Shown here one piece after another: positions 8,888 through 17,582 of a stretch of DNA of 64,000 nucleotides. Source of the DNA: Paenibacillus oceani (GTDB taxonomy: Bacteria > Bacillota > Bacilli > Paenibacillales > NBRC-103111). Below the pieces are notes generated by a model. That model was given only the letters and a program-made list of their open reading frames with translations. It was not told where the DNA came from and did no database searches. The position numbers and the translations under genes are program-made. The stretch covers positions 1 through 64,000 of the forward strand of contig NZ_JACXJA010000032.1 in the NCBI RefSeq assembly GCF_014705615.1, in the 5' to 3' direction. Each line of letters starts with the position of its first letter. Position 1 is the stretch's first letter.

Positions 8888-9094
8888 TATACACTTCCTC
8901 CGTATGCTTGCGCCTTCCGTAACCGCTGCCATTAACGGTTTTGGTTAGGCCCGTATGGTTTGGATTTCCCGGATCAGGCTCGTACAGCCGGTTTCTTGCT
9001 GCCTATCCTCTAGCCGACAGGTTCAACGGCCTGACCGTCCCTGAGGGAAAACAAAACGGAAAAAGAATCCCTGACCTATCTACCGCCTCCTGCT

Positions 9095-10585
9095 TCAATC
9101 TCCCATAAGCCGTACAAGTTGTTCTGTAACGAGATCCGCGATAGCTTGACCTCCTTCCGAACCGATCGGGTTGCTCGCCGGAACAGAGCCGTATCCCCCG
9201 CCGGCAAGAGACCTCGGACTAGGCAAATATGTACCTGCTCCCGCCAATTGGACGATTATCGTCTGCTTAGCCTTGCTGCGAACTTTCATCTGACTACCAA
9301 AATCCATATATAACTCATAGGGAACGGTAACAAGAGCAACTTCCCCCAACTGCACTACGTTGATTTCGGCGGACAGCGTGAGGCTTCTCTTTTGGCGTTC
9401 GTAACGCCGCAACACGTTGATGTGCCATTCGGCAATCCGGTACGCTTTGCTCGCCGCTACATACCAGCGTTCCTTGGTACGCAGCTCAGGCCGCTCCTCC
9501 AGCTTGCGCCGTTCATCCCCGAGTACATCCATCCATCGATTCGCCTCTTGCTCGGCGTGTTGCGCATCCCGTTCAGTCAGTCGATTGACCGGCAGTTCCA
9601 ACTGAAGCGATCGCAGCTTCACGGCCATATCGCTCCGGCGAGTGTCGTGTATATACGGTACGATATCGTCAATCGCGCTGACGAGCCGGGAGGCGATCTC
9701 TTCACGTGCCGTCCGATTTTTGAGTCGCAGCATCCGTTCGTATGGTTCACGGTCGAGCATCGGATGCGGTGATAAGTCACCCGCGGCGCTGCACTGGGGT
9801 AGAATAAACAGCCCAGGTCCATATTTTTGCCGCAGCAACTGCCGTGTTTCATGCCACCAATCCGCGCTGATGACAAATAAATGCTCGCTTTTTTGAGACG
9901 GGCACGGCACGTTTACAACTAAGCCGCGCAAATCCCCTTCTGGGCCGTACGCCGCGATCACGTTCAAGCTGTGATCTTCGCTGCCCTCCATATGGCGAAA
10001 ACGACTTGTCGGAGAAAGCGGCAAGTCGTACATCGTCGCCTGACCCGAATCGTTCACCCAGCGCCGGTTATGACTTATAACCGAATTCCCCCATCCATAG
10101 GCGACAGCACCAGGCTGGAGGTTCGACCAAGCCTCGCAAACAGCATCGGCAATCCGTTCGACGGCAAAATCCAAATAGGCCTGAACCGGCATCGCTTCAA
10201 GAATCGGCATTCCGGCTACTTCGCTTGAAGCATGACCGTCAGGCGATGGTGACGGAACCCTCACCTCCGGCCCGGTATGCGTATGCGTGGCATTCAGAAT
10301 AACGTTACGAGGGTTGAGACCGGCTGGCCGGCGCAGCTCAAGCAAGCGTCTTACCGCATCTCGCATGTCGTCGGGAATCGCGATCAGATCGCAGCTCGCG
10401 AAGACTACATGCTCTTCGCCGGTTTGCACCGCCCAGACGGTCGCGGTCAGCGGGTCCATGACGCCTTCGGACAGCCTCGCATGAAACTGCCCGGCAATGA
10501 AAACCGGCTGCAGAGGGGTAATATCGGTCTGTGCCCATCCATGCTTTAATGTCACATGTTCTCGATCGCTTTTGCTCGGATTCAA
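9095..10585 (-). CDS. Neutral/alkaline ceramidase-like protein, no signal peptide
   Basis: A 496-residue protein related to the N-terminal zinc-hydrolase domain of neutral/alkaline ceramidases. NATHTHTGPE (98-107) corresponds to the family's metal-binding THTHSGP region, and GWAQTDITP near the N-terminus is the usual first strand. Known ceramidases are secreted and longer. This protein starts directly with the catalytic domain after a TTG (AGGAGG seven bases upstream) and has no signal peptide, so it should be cytosolic. It follows two SBP genes and a nitrilase-like gene. Related short proteins are often found beside carbohydrate genes and their substrates are not established, so amide or ester hydrolysis is only a guess. 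Confidence 0.8.
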   Translation of the reverse strand: MNPSKSDREHVTLKHGWAQTDITPLQPVFIAGQFHARLSEGVMDPLTATVWAVQTGEEHVVFASCDLIAIPDDMRDAVRRLLELRRPAGLNPRNVILNATHTHTGPEVRVPSPSPDGHASSEVAGMPILEAMPVQAYLDFAVERIADAVCEAWSNLQPGAVAYGWGNSVISHNRRWVNDSGQATMYDLPLSPTSRFRHMEGSEDHSLNVIAAYGPEGDLRGLVVNVPCPSQKSEHLFVISADWWHETRQLLRQKYGPGLFILPQCSAAGDLSPHPMLDREPYERMLRLKNRTAREEIASRLVSAIDDIVPYIHDTRRSDMAVKLRSLQLELPVNRLTERDAQHAEQEANRWMDVLGDERRKLEERPELRTKERWYVAASKAYRIAEWHINVLRRYERQKRSLTLSAEINVVQLGEVALVTVPYELYMDFGSQMKVRSKAKQTIIVQLAGAGTYLPSPRSLAGGGYGSVPASNPIGSEGGQAIADLVTEQLVRLMGD

Positions 10586-10897
10586 AACGTCGCCTCCTTT
10601 TTTCCAATCGCTGATCCTGACTCCATCTTAATACATTCTGCAGCGGAAACAATGGCGAAATCGTCTCATTTATTCCCATAAACGGCTATTTGATCTAAAC
10701 GTATCGAATGGCGGTTTCCCCCAAAGATACCATTCGCTACACAAACTCAAAGTTGCGGAATGTGAGATATCCAGCGCTTTTTCCAGCAAAAAGCCAATTG
10801 TACTTTCCTCATGCCGACATATATGCCAATGAACTCTAAAAGGCCACCGATCTTCACCGGCAGCCTCCGTCTCTAACCTTGGCGTATTCCGCACCGC
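10586..10897. other. Gap inside the cassette, one doubtful small ORF
   Basis: The minus strand has a 74-codon frame (10894-10670) opening with a GTG three bases after the SBP stop. It has no ribosome site and its product (tryptophan-rich, with FRVHWHICRHEEST) is not one I recognise. It could be a coupled small gene or a relic, but there is too little to call it. I see no terminator, so the ceramidase-like gene may be cotranscribed. Confidence 0.3.
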
Positions 10898-12202
10898 TTA
10901 CTTGCTCAACTGCTGCTGGATCGCCTGACTCATTTTCTCGTCGGCTTCGCGCAGAGCCGTATTTACGTCTTTCCCTCCGTACAGCATCGCATCGAACGAC
11001 TGGTTGATAATCGTCGCGGCCGGCAAATTTTTGAAGGTTTGCAAAATGGCCAGCTTCGGCTTCGTAAACGCCACGACGTTTTTCGACTGGTAACCGGGCA
11101 CGTTGCCGCCGAAATCGTTCTGGATCGAGGTATTCTTCAACACCGACAACCGGCCGTCTCGCGACATAAGCCGCTGCACTTCATCCGACAAGATGACGGA
11201 GATGACCTGGAATGCGGCATCCTTTTGTTTGCTTTGGGCGGTTATCGCCAGCGTGAACGAATCGACCCGCTGCCCGACGCCCGGAGCTTTCGGATTTTGC
11301 GGATACGTGACGACGTCCCAGTTCAGATCTTTTACGGTCAGCATGTTTTTCAGCGTCGACGTCGAACCGCTCATCATCGCAAGCCGGCCTTCATTGAATT
11401 CCTTCGTATAGTTCGTGCCTTTCGGCGCGTAACCCGGAATTTTGTATAAGTCGTACCACATCGCGAACAAATCTTTCCATCCCTGCGTCTGGAACACGGG
11501 CTTATTGGCGGGAAAGTCGGCCCACGGCAAGCTCACCTGATACGCTCCCCGATATACGCCGTCCGGCCACAGCCCCCAATATTGGACACCGCCTTCGTTT
11601 CTCGTCATTTTGACGGCGATATCGCGCACCTGCTCCCAAGTCATGCCGTCCTTCGGAAACGGCGTTGCCATTCGCCCGAACAAATCCTTATTGTAAAACA
11701 AAGCAAAAGACTGGTTGAACATCGGCAAACCTGTCAAATAGTCGAGGCTGCTGCCAATTTTGATCGATTCGACGAACTCGGGCTGAATCCGGTTCAAATC
11801 GAACTTGTATTTCTTGATCATTTCATCCATATTGTAGGCGAGTCCGAGCTGGACGTAATCGTTCAGATTAAGCGGGAAATTGGCGTAGATGTCCGGGATG
11901 TCTTTCGCCGCCACAAGCTCCGGGAGCGTTTTCCCTTTTTCCGCAATGTCGACGAGCTGCACCGTAATATGCGGATACTGTTTGGCGACCGGATCGGTGA
12001 TATATTTTTTAATTTCGTCCTGGGTCAATACCGAATTGTGCGCAGCCATCTTGATCGTGACCGGCTCCGGTTTGGCGATTTCCGGTTTTGCAGCATCCGG
12101 CTTCGCCTCCGAAGGGGAAGCCCCCTTGCCGCCGGAGCAGCCGGCCAGCGCGAGCCCCGCCGACAACAGCACGATGAATCCCTTCCATGAACGTTTTCGC
12201 AT
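10898..12202 (-). CDS. CUT1-type solute-binding lipoprotein
   Basis: A 434-residue extracellular sugar-binding protein with lipobox LAGC (Cys22). The start is the ATG at 12202 with AAGGGG upstream. An upstream in-frame ATG at 12256 would overlap the preceding gene. Family 1 SBP features include LFYNKDLFGRMATPFPKDGM and the C-terminal NTALREADEKM motif. It lies 26 bases after the nitrilase-like gene and is the second SBP of this unit, again without permeases. The ligand is unknown. Confidence 0.92.
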   Translation of the reverse strand: MRKRSWKGFIVLLSAGLALAGCSGGKGASPSEAKPDAAKPEIAKPEPVTIKMAAHNSVLTQDEIKKYITDPVAKQYPHITVQLVDIAEKGKTLPELVAAKDIPDIYANFPLNLNDYVQLGLAYNMDEMIKKYKFDLNRIQPEFVESIKIGSSLDYLTGLPMFNQSFALFYNKDLFGRMATPFPKDGMTWEQVRDIAVKMTRNEGGVQYWGLWPDGVYRGAYQVSLPWADFPANKPVFQTQGWKDLFAMWYDLYKIPGYAPKGTNYTKEFNEGRLAMMSGSTSTLKNMLTVKDLNWDVVTYPQNPKAPGVGQRVDSFTLAITAQSKQKDAAFQVISVILSDEVQRLMSRDGRLSVLKNTSIQNDFGGNVPGYQSKNVVAFTKPKLAILQTFKNLPAATIINQSFDAMLYGGKDVNTALREADEKMSQAIQQQLSK

Positions 12203-12228
12203 CTCGACACCCCTTTTCGTTAGGCCGG

Positions 12229-13182
12229 TTACGATTCCAGATTGCCTGGAGCGCACCGGTGCGCCGTCGCCCGCTTCCAGTAATCGTCGAGCGGAGTCAG
12301 GCCGAATTCGCGGATAATGTCCTTCACGGTAAACTCATCGGTTTCGCTCGAAAGGAGCACGGAGCCGAGCAGACCCGGATCGTGAATGGTCACTTTCGTA
12401 CCGTATTTGTTTTTGATTTTGCGGAAATGGGCTTCATTATAATCGATATGAATCACTTCACAGTCGAGGTTGACCGTTCGCGTCACATAATGATAGTAGT
12501 TCGTACTCGTGGCGATGACCTCGCCGACCGGTGAAATGATCGAGCTCGTCGCGTGCGTATAAATCGATCCGGCGAAATGGGCGCGGCAGCTGTATGCCCA
12601 ATATTGCTGCATCAGCCCGCCGTGGTATGCGGACGAGAACAAGATCAGATCGGGCTTACTGTGCACGTACTTCAAGCGCAGCTCGTCAAAATTCAGATCG
12701 AAGCATATCGCACAGGCGACTCGTCCGAATTCGGTTTCGAACACAGGGGCGTCTTTGCCGTACAGCATGCCGCCGTTCGTCCGCTCGCCTTCAACGAGAT
12801 GGTTTTTGTTGTAGGTACCGGCGACGGTGCCGGTCCGGTCGAGGAGCTGCGTCGAATTGCGGAACGTGCCGTCCTCCAGCTCGCGTACTGCGGAATAAGC
12901 GATCCAGCAGTTCCGTTCCGCGGCGACGCGGGCGAAAAAATCGCGAATCCGGTTGCCGCGGTACCGGTAATATTCCTTCATCCGTTCGGGAGTATATCCG
13001 GCTTTCTCGGGCCGGTCACAGCATTCCGGGAGCACGATCAGATCGGGCCGGTCCGGGAGCACCTGCTCCAGCTGGCGTTCCCAATAAGCGATCATGCGGA
13101 CCACCGTCTCCTCCAAGTCCGTTTCCGGCGGCACCCGCAGCTGCGGAGCCGATAAACAACTGATTTTCACATAACGCGCCAA
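12229..13182 (-). CDS. Carbon-nitrogen hydrolase (nitrilase superfamily)
   Basis: A 317-residue cytosolic amidase-type enzyme. The catalytic triad is visible: Glu53 in LPECCD, Lys126 in YNKNHL, and Cys160 in CAICFDLNF. The N-terminus was set at a TTG at 13182, because GGGGAGG lies eight bases upstream. An ATG at 13206 overlaps that site. The superfamily cleaves or forms C-N bonds in amides, ureas and nitriles, and the branch cannot be decided. Its position between two SBP genes and before a ceramidase-like gene points to processing of an imported amide-containing compound, for example an N-acylated sugar (inference). Confidence 0.85.
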   Translation of the reverse strand: MARYVKISCLSAPQLRVPPETDLEETVVRMIAYWERQLEQVLPDRPDLIVLPECCDRPEKAGYTPERMKEYYRYRGNRIRDFFARVAAERNCWIAYSAVRELEDGTFRNSTQLLDRTGTVAGTYNKNHLVEGERTNGGMLYGKDAPVFETEFGRVACAICFDLNFDELRLKYVHSKPDLILFSSAYHGGLMQQYWAYSCRAHFAGSIYTHATSSIISPVGEVIATSTNYYHYVTRTVNLDCEVIHIDYNEAHFRKIKNKYGTKVTIHDPGLLGSVLLSSETDEFTVKDIIREFGLTPLDDYWKRATAHRCAPGNLES

Positions 13183-13224
13183 AGTCTTTTCCTCCCCATT
13201 ATCCATAAGTGAGCGGGTGTTACG

Positions 13225-14886
13225 TCATCTGGAGCCCGCCCATCGGTTCACTTCCGCAGTAATGTCGCCGCCGCCCAGCCTCTTCCAATCTTCCGCGAAC
13301 GAATCGAACTCGTCGAGCGGCGCGCCGAGGATGATCCGCTTCATCACATCCTCCTCCAGTTTCATTAAGCTCGCCAGCTTCAGCACCATCGTTTTGGTCG
13401 GCAATCCGTAGAACCGGTCGGCCAGCAGCTGGCCGTTCTTGACGTAATCCAAAATGACGGTTCCGCCGCCATGCAAACCGTTGCGCGCGATGACGGACCA
13501 ATCCGCGGATCTGCCGGTCAAGTACTCCTGAATCAGCACAAGCTTCTCCCGCTCCTCCGGTGTAAGACTGGACTTCTCAGCGAAGGTCGGCAGTTTGACG
13601 CCGGTCAGAAACGGTTCGAGATGAGCGGACATTTCGGCGTTTTTGTACGACTTGTACAGCTTGACGGGCGCTTGGTGCCAGATCGACATTTTTTGCTCGA
13701 TATCGTAGTTGAATTGCCTGTATATGTTGTCGTCCGTGTTCAGGTAAAATTTTTTGACGAATTCGTCGGCCATGCGCAATACCGCTTCCGGATGCGGCGT
13801 TCCTTTCTTGACGACCCAGAAGCCCATGTGCAAATTAAGCCCGTGCTGCACCCGCGTCTTCCCGCCGTCCGCCGAAGGGGCCGGGTAGGCGAACCAGCGG
13901 CTGTCCGGCGTTTGCGTATACAGCGTACTCGCCGATATCGAACCGTACGCCATGCCGATTTTCCCTGCGCCGATCGAATCGTACACTTTCCCTCCTTCCT
14001 TCATCCCGAAATCGGGATCGATCAGACCGGACCGGTACATCTCCCGCAGCTTGCCGAGCGCCTGCTTCATTTCCGGCCGGATGCTGCCGTACGCGAGCCG
14101 ACCGTCGGGCTCCTCGATCCAGATGCCTTTGTACGCGTGATAGCCGTTCAGCAGTCCGATTGCCATCGACAGCGATTTGTCCAGCGCCAGCCCGAATGTA
14201 TCGTGCAGGCCGTTGCCGTCCGGGTCCCGGTTCGCAAACGCTTCGGCGATGGCGATCACATCGTCCATCGTTGCCGGCTGCGGCAAGTTCAGCTGGGTCC
14301 GCCAATCTTCCCTGATCCAAAGGACCGGCACCGACTCTTTGGCCACGCCTGTGAACGGAATGCCCATCAGTTTGCCTTCGATTTTCGCAGCCTCCAGCAC
14401 TTCGGGACCGGCTTCCTCGATGACGCTGCGTACGTTCGCAGAAGCGTGCCGCGAGTATACTTGCGACAGATCCTCGATCAAGTCCGCCCGTTCCAGCTGG
14501 ACGAGCTGCATCGGCGTGGCGATGAAGAAATTCGGGATGTTTCCGGAGGCAATCATCAGATTCGTCTTTTGCTCCAATTGCCCGGGGGACGTCTCCCACC
14601 ATTTTTGGACGATAATGCCGAGATTGTCTCTCAGATGACGCGTCCAGGCGTTGTTGTTCATGTCGTCGCCCTGCGAATAAACCTGTACAGGCAGCGTCAT
14701 CCCGACCGTCGACAGCTCGACCGGCGGATTGTAGAGAAAGATACTTTCTCCTGTCGTTCCGGCATACGCAGCGGGAGGCTCCGACCGCGTCACCCGGCTT
14801 CCCGGCGTTTCCATGCAGCCAGCCATCAGCATAACAACGGCCGCCGCCGCGATGCTCACACTTCCCCGCCTATAGCCGAGTCGCAT
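13225..14886 (-). CDS. LplA-type solute-binding lipoprotein
   Basis: A 553-residue extracellular binding protein with lipobox MAGC (Cys24). It belongs to the longer LplA/YtcQ type, seen from its length, the DPDGNGLHDTFGLA segment and the WFAYPAPSADGG region. The ATG at 14886 has GGGGGATC just before it. An ATG at 14967 would place the signal peptide 27 residues in and is rejected. It opens a leftward unit, with the nitrilase gene 42 bases downstream. Members usually work with LplB/LplC permeases, but none is present here. A cre-like site at 14943-14957 and a divergent membrane AraC gene suggest its control. Confidence 0.9.
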   Translation of the reverse strand: MRLGYRRGSVSIAAAAVVMLMAGCMETPGSRVTRSEPPAAYAGTTGESIFLYNPPVELSTVGMTLPVQVYSQGDDMNNNAWTRHLRDNLGIIVQKWWETSPGQLEQKTNLMIASGNIPNFFIATPMQLVQLERADLIEDLSQVYSRHASANVRSVIEEAGPEVLEAAKIEGKLMGIPFTGVAKESVPVLWIREDWRTQLNLPQPATMDDVIAIAEAFANRDPDGNGLHDTFGLALDKSLSMAIGLLNGYHAYKGIWIEEPDGRLAYGSIRPEMKQALGKLREMYRSGLIDPDFGMKEGGKVYDSIGAGKIGMAYGSISASTLYTQTPDSRWFAYPAPSADGGKTRVQHGLNLHMGFWVVKKGTPHPEAVLRMADEFVKKFYLNTDDNIYRQFNYDIEQKMSIWHQAPVKLYKSYKNAEMSAHLEPFLTGVKLPTFAEKSSLTPEEREKLVLIQEYLTGRSADWSVIARNGLHGGGTVILDYVKNGQLLADRFYGLPTKTMVLKLASLMKLEEDVMKRIILGAPLDEFDSFAEDWKRLGGGDITAEVNRWAGSR

Positions 14887-14942
14887 GTGATCCCCCTTTC
14901 TCCCGAAACGCCTACCGTTTCCCTTTCGGCTTCGAATGCGGC

Positions 14943-14957
14943 GGAAACCGCTTTCAA
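14943..14957 (-). promoter_or_regulatory. Candidate CcpA (cre) site
   Basis: The minus strand reads TTGAAAGCGGTTTCC, which fits the cre consensus TGNAANCGNWNNCA at all but the last position. It lies about 57 bases upstream of the LplA-type SBP start, between it and the divergent AraC gene. Confidence 0.45.
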
Positions 14958-15183
14958 GATTAACCATACATTCGCCGCCCCCTTCGCGCCAGTATCTATT
15001 TTTGCAATCGTATACGTACGTTGCGGCATATCAAAACATGCGAATTACTATAAAATATGTAAACCGTACGGCTATTGACTTGGAACGTTGTTCGTAATAC
15101 CCTTATTTAGTCAAGGCGGCATTCTTATTCCCGATTGTGGCATCGCCGCGAATAGAAAGCGTTTCCATATGGAGGGGACGGCT

Positions 15184-17403
15184 TTGAAAACGAACTCGTT
15201 ATTCGTCAAAATCCTTTCCGGGTTCATCGCGGTCATCGTTCTCTTGCTGACGTTCAACCTTGTCTCATACACCTTCTTTCACCGGAACATTCGCGAAGAG
15301 ATTACGACGAGCAGCCAACAAAATTTGTCCCATATGGCCGACCGGTACGAGAATCATATCCAGTCCGTACAGCTTTCGCTCGTCGGGCTGTTCTTCAACA
15401 ACCAGCTCTCCTACTTGTTCGACGCCGACCGTTCTGCCGCGATCGACGCCGTCAATCAGCTCGTCAAGCGAATCCGCGATATCCGCGAGAACGACATGTT
15501 GTTCCTGCAGGACGTTATCGTCCAATTCAAGATGAACTCGTTCGTCGTGCATCAAGGCGGTCCCGACCGGCTAGAATCGCTGTACGCGAGCACGTATCGA
15601 AGCGCCCCGTACGGAGTCGACTTCTGGCGGCATCAGTTCGACGCCGGATTCAAGCTGCGTCTGTACCCGCAGGCGGAATTTACGAATTCGCAGCAAATGA
15701 GTCACGGCGACTTATTCCCGCTCGTGCTGAAATCGACGACCGATCCAAATATGTATATCACTGCTCTGCTCGACGCCGAAAGTTTGTTCCGCACGTTCGA
15801 CAGCCGGACCGCCGGCTATTTCTACATCCTGGACGAGAGCGGACGCACTTTGTTCAGCTCCGACCGGAGCCGTCCTTTCGCGCTCTCCTTCGATCGGCTC
15901 GACCAAACGAAGGACGATGTGAAGGCGGATAACAACTACTTTTTTTTCCGCAAAGGCGATGTCACCGGACTGACGTACACGCTCGTCATCCCGAATGAGA
16001 AAATCGCCAATCAGATGTCGCGCATCAATGTCGTGCTGCTCCTTCTGCTCGTCCTGGCGCTCGTCATCAGCGGGGCGTTGTCCGTCTTCGTCAGCATCCG
16101 TTTCTACACGCCGATTCAGAACATTATCGAGACGATTCAACGATACGGTCCGCAGGTACAGTCTCCCTCCCCGAAGCGAATCGACGAACTGGGGTTTATC
16201 GACGCGAATGTGAAGCAATTTTTGCAGACGAATACAGACATCAGCCGCGACCTGCGCAACCAGCAATCGCACCTGACGCACCTGGGCTACATCCGCAAGC
16301 TGAAAAACATCTACACCCGGCCTAACGAGCTGCCGATCGCGGAAAAGCCGTTTTATCTCATCGTGTTCCAGCTGTCGATGACCGGACGGTTCCGCGAGCT
16401 TCCGGCGGCGGAACAGGAACGCGCGATGTTTTTCATCAAAGAATTCATCGGCATTTCGCTTTCCGAGAAATATCCGGAATCGGTAACGCTGCAGACCGAG
16501 AAAAATCAGGTGCTGTCGCTGCTCTTCACAGACGGCGAGGCGAAAGGCGTATTCGAAGCGCTGGAACGATTCAAGTCGGTGTTCGACCGTGACAAGCAGT
16601 ACGGCTATTTGACCGTAGCGTTTAAGCCCGAGCTCGTACAGCCGGGAAGCATAACGGAATCGTATGAGGATACGCTCGAAATGGTCGGGCGGCGCAAGCT
16701 GCTGTCGGAAACGCAACTGTTGAGCTCGCTCGAGCCGGAGCCGCTTTATGTCGGATTCTCCCCCGCGCAAGAGCAGGAACTGTATGCCAACCTGCAGACC
16801 GGTCAAGCGGAGAATGTCATGCTGCTCATCGAACGGGCCCTGCGCCGTATGATAAAGGACGGTGCGACCGAGGAGCAGTTCCGCTCATTCGCCAAAGAAA
16901 TCGTCGCCAAAACGATTAAAGCGATGGTCGCTGCCAATGTGGACATCGATTCCGTGCTGGACCGGCAGTCCCCGTACCAGGAAATAAAGCTTTGCGCCTC
17001 CGTGGACGAATACCGGCAGCTGTTCGAACGGTTTCTCTCGCAGGCGTCAAGCCGGATCGCTGAACGGAAAGAGAAAAAAGACCCTGTCGTCGAATTCGTA
17101 CTGGACAGTATTCACAGCAAATACCATGAAGATTTGTCGCTGGATCGCGTTGCGGGCGGCCTCGGACTGACGCCGAGCTACGTGTCGCGGTATGTGAAGG
17201 AAAAAACGGGCAGCAATTTTTCCGACTATTTGAACGAAGTGCGCATCGGCAAAGCGAAGGAGCTGCTCGCCAAGTCGAGCACCCCGATCCGCGACGTCTC
17301 GGCCCGGGTCGGTTACGTGAACGTCACATCGTTTATCCGTATGTTCAAAAAAGTGACCGGCATGACACCCAGCGACTATCGGCGTTCGGAAAACGGCCCT
17401 TAA
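15184..17403 (+). CDS. Membrane-anchored AraC-type regulator
   Basis: A 739-residue regulator with two membrane segments (about 8-30 and 281-306) enclosing an extracellular domain of about 250 residues, probably a Cache-type sensor. A cytoplasmic linker follows, then an AraC helix-turn-helix pair (about 635-739, ending FKKVTGMTPSDYRRSE). This is a one-protein transmembrane signalling design common in Paenibacillus. A TTG at 15184 is taken as the start because GGAGGGG lies six bases before it; the ATG at 15169 overlaps that site. It is divergent from the SBP-nitrilase unit, its likely target. A strong terminator follows. Confidence 0.9.
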   Translation: MKTNSLFVKILSGFIAVIVLLLTFNLVSYTFFHRNIREEITTSSQQNLSHMADRYENHIQSVQLSLVGLFFNNQLSYLFDADRSAAIDAVNQLVKRIRDIRENDMLFLQDVIVQFKMNSFVVHQGGPDRLESLYASTYRSAPYGVDFWRHQFDAGFKLRLYPQAEFTNSQQMSHGDLFPLVLKSTTDPNMYITALLDAESLFRTFDSRTAGYFYILDESGRTLFSSDRSRPFALSFDRLDQTKDDVKADNNYFFFRKGDVTGLTYTLVIPNEKIANQMSRINVVLLLLLVLALVISGALSVFVSIRFYTPIQNIIETIQRYGPQVQSPSPKRIDELGFIDANVKQFLQTNTDISRDLRNQQSHLTHLGYIRKLKNIYTRPNELPIAEKPFYLIVFQLSMTGRFRELPAAEQERAMFFIKEFIGISLSEKYPESVTLQTEKNQVLSLLFTDGEAKGVFEALERFKSVFDRDKQYGYLTVAFKPELVQPGSITESYEDTLEMVGRRKLLSETQLLSSLEPEPLYVGFSPAQEQELYANLQTGQAENVMLLIERALRRMIKDGATEEQFRSFAKEIVAKTIKAMVAANVDIDSVLDRQSPYQEIKLCASVDEYRQLFERFLSQASSRIAERKEKKDPVVEFVLDSIHSKYHEDLSLDRVAGGLGLTPSYVSRYVKEKTGSNFSDYLNEVRIGKAKELLAKSSTPIRDVSARVGYVNVTSFIRMFKKVTGMTPSDYRRSENGP

Positions 17404-17408
17404 CACGG

Positions 17409-17437
17409 AAAAGCCCGGCTGAAACCGGGCTTTTTTC
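17409..17437. terminator. Bidirectional terminator
   Basis: The stem AGCCCGG / CCGGGCT (17412-17418 with 17425-17431) is followed by six T residues on the plus strand and preceded by an A run. It serves the AraC gene and possibly the convergent M20 peptidase gene. Confidence 0.8.
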
Positions 17438-17582
17438 GGTATAAGAACCGGAAATGTCCCGGTTCCCGGCCGCTGCCTTACTGCCGGGAAACTCTGCGGA
17501 TAAGACCGGATCTGCGGATCACGAGAACATTACTCCGTTGTTCCCTTTCTCACCCGGTACGGCCCTTCGTGCAAGGGCAAGA

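Noticed and set aside
9001-9094. Possible terminator after the ceramidase-like gene
   Set aside because: Short complementary segments exist, but no stable stem followed by a T run was found.
13471-15078. 535-codon plus-strand frame opposite the LplA-type SBP gene
   Set aside because: The opposite strand encodes a full lipoprotein with lipobox and ribosome site. The plus-strand product resembles no family.
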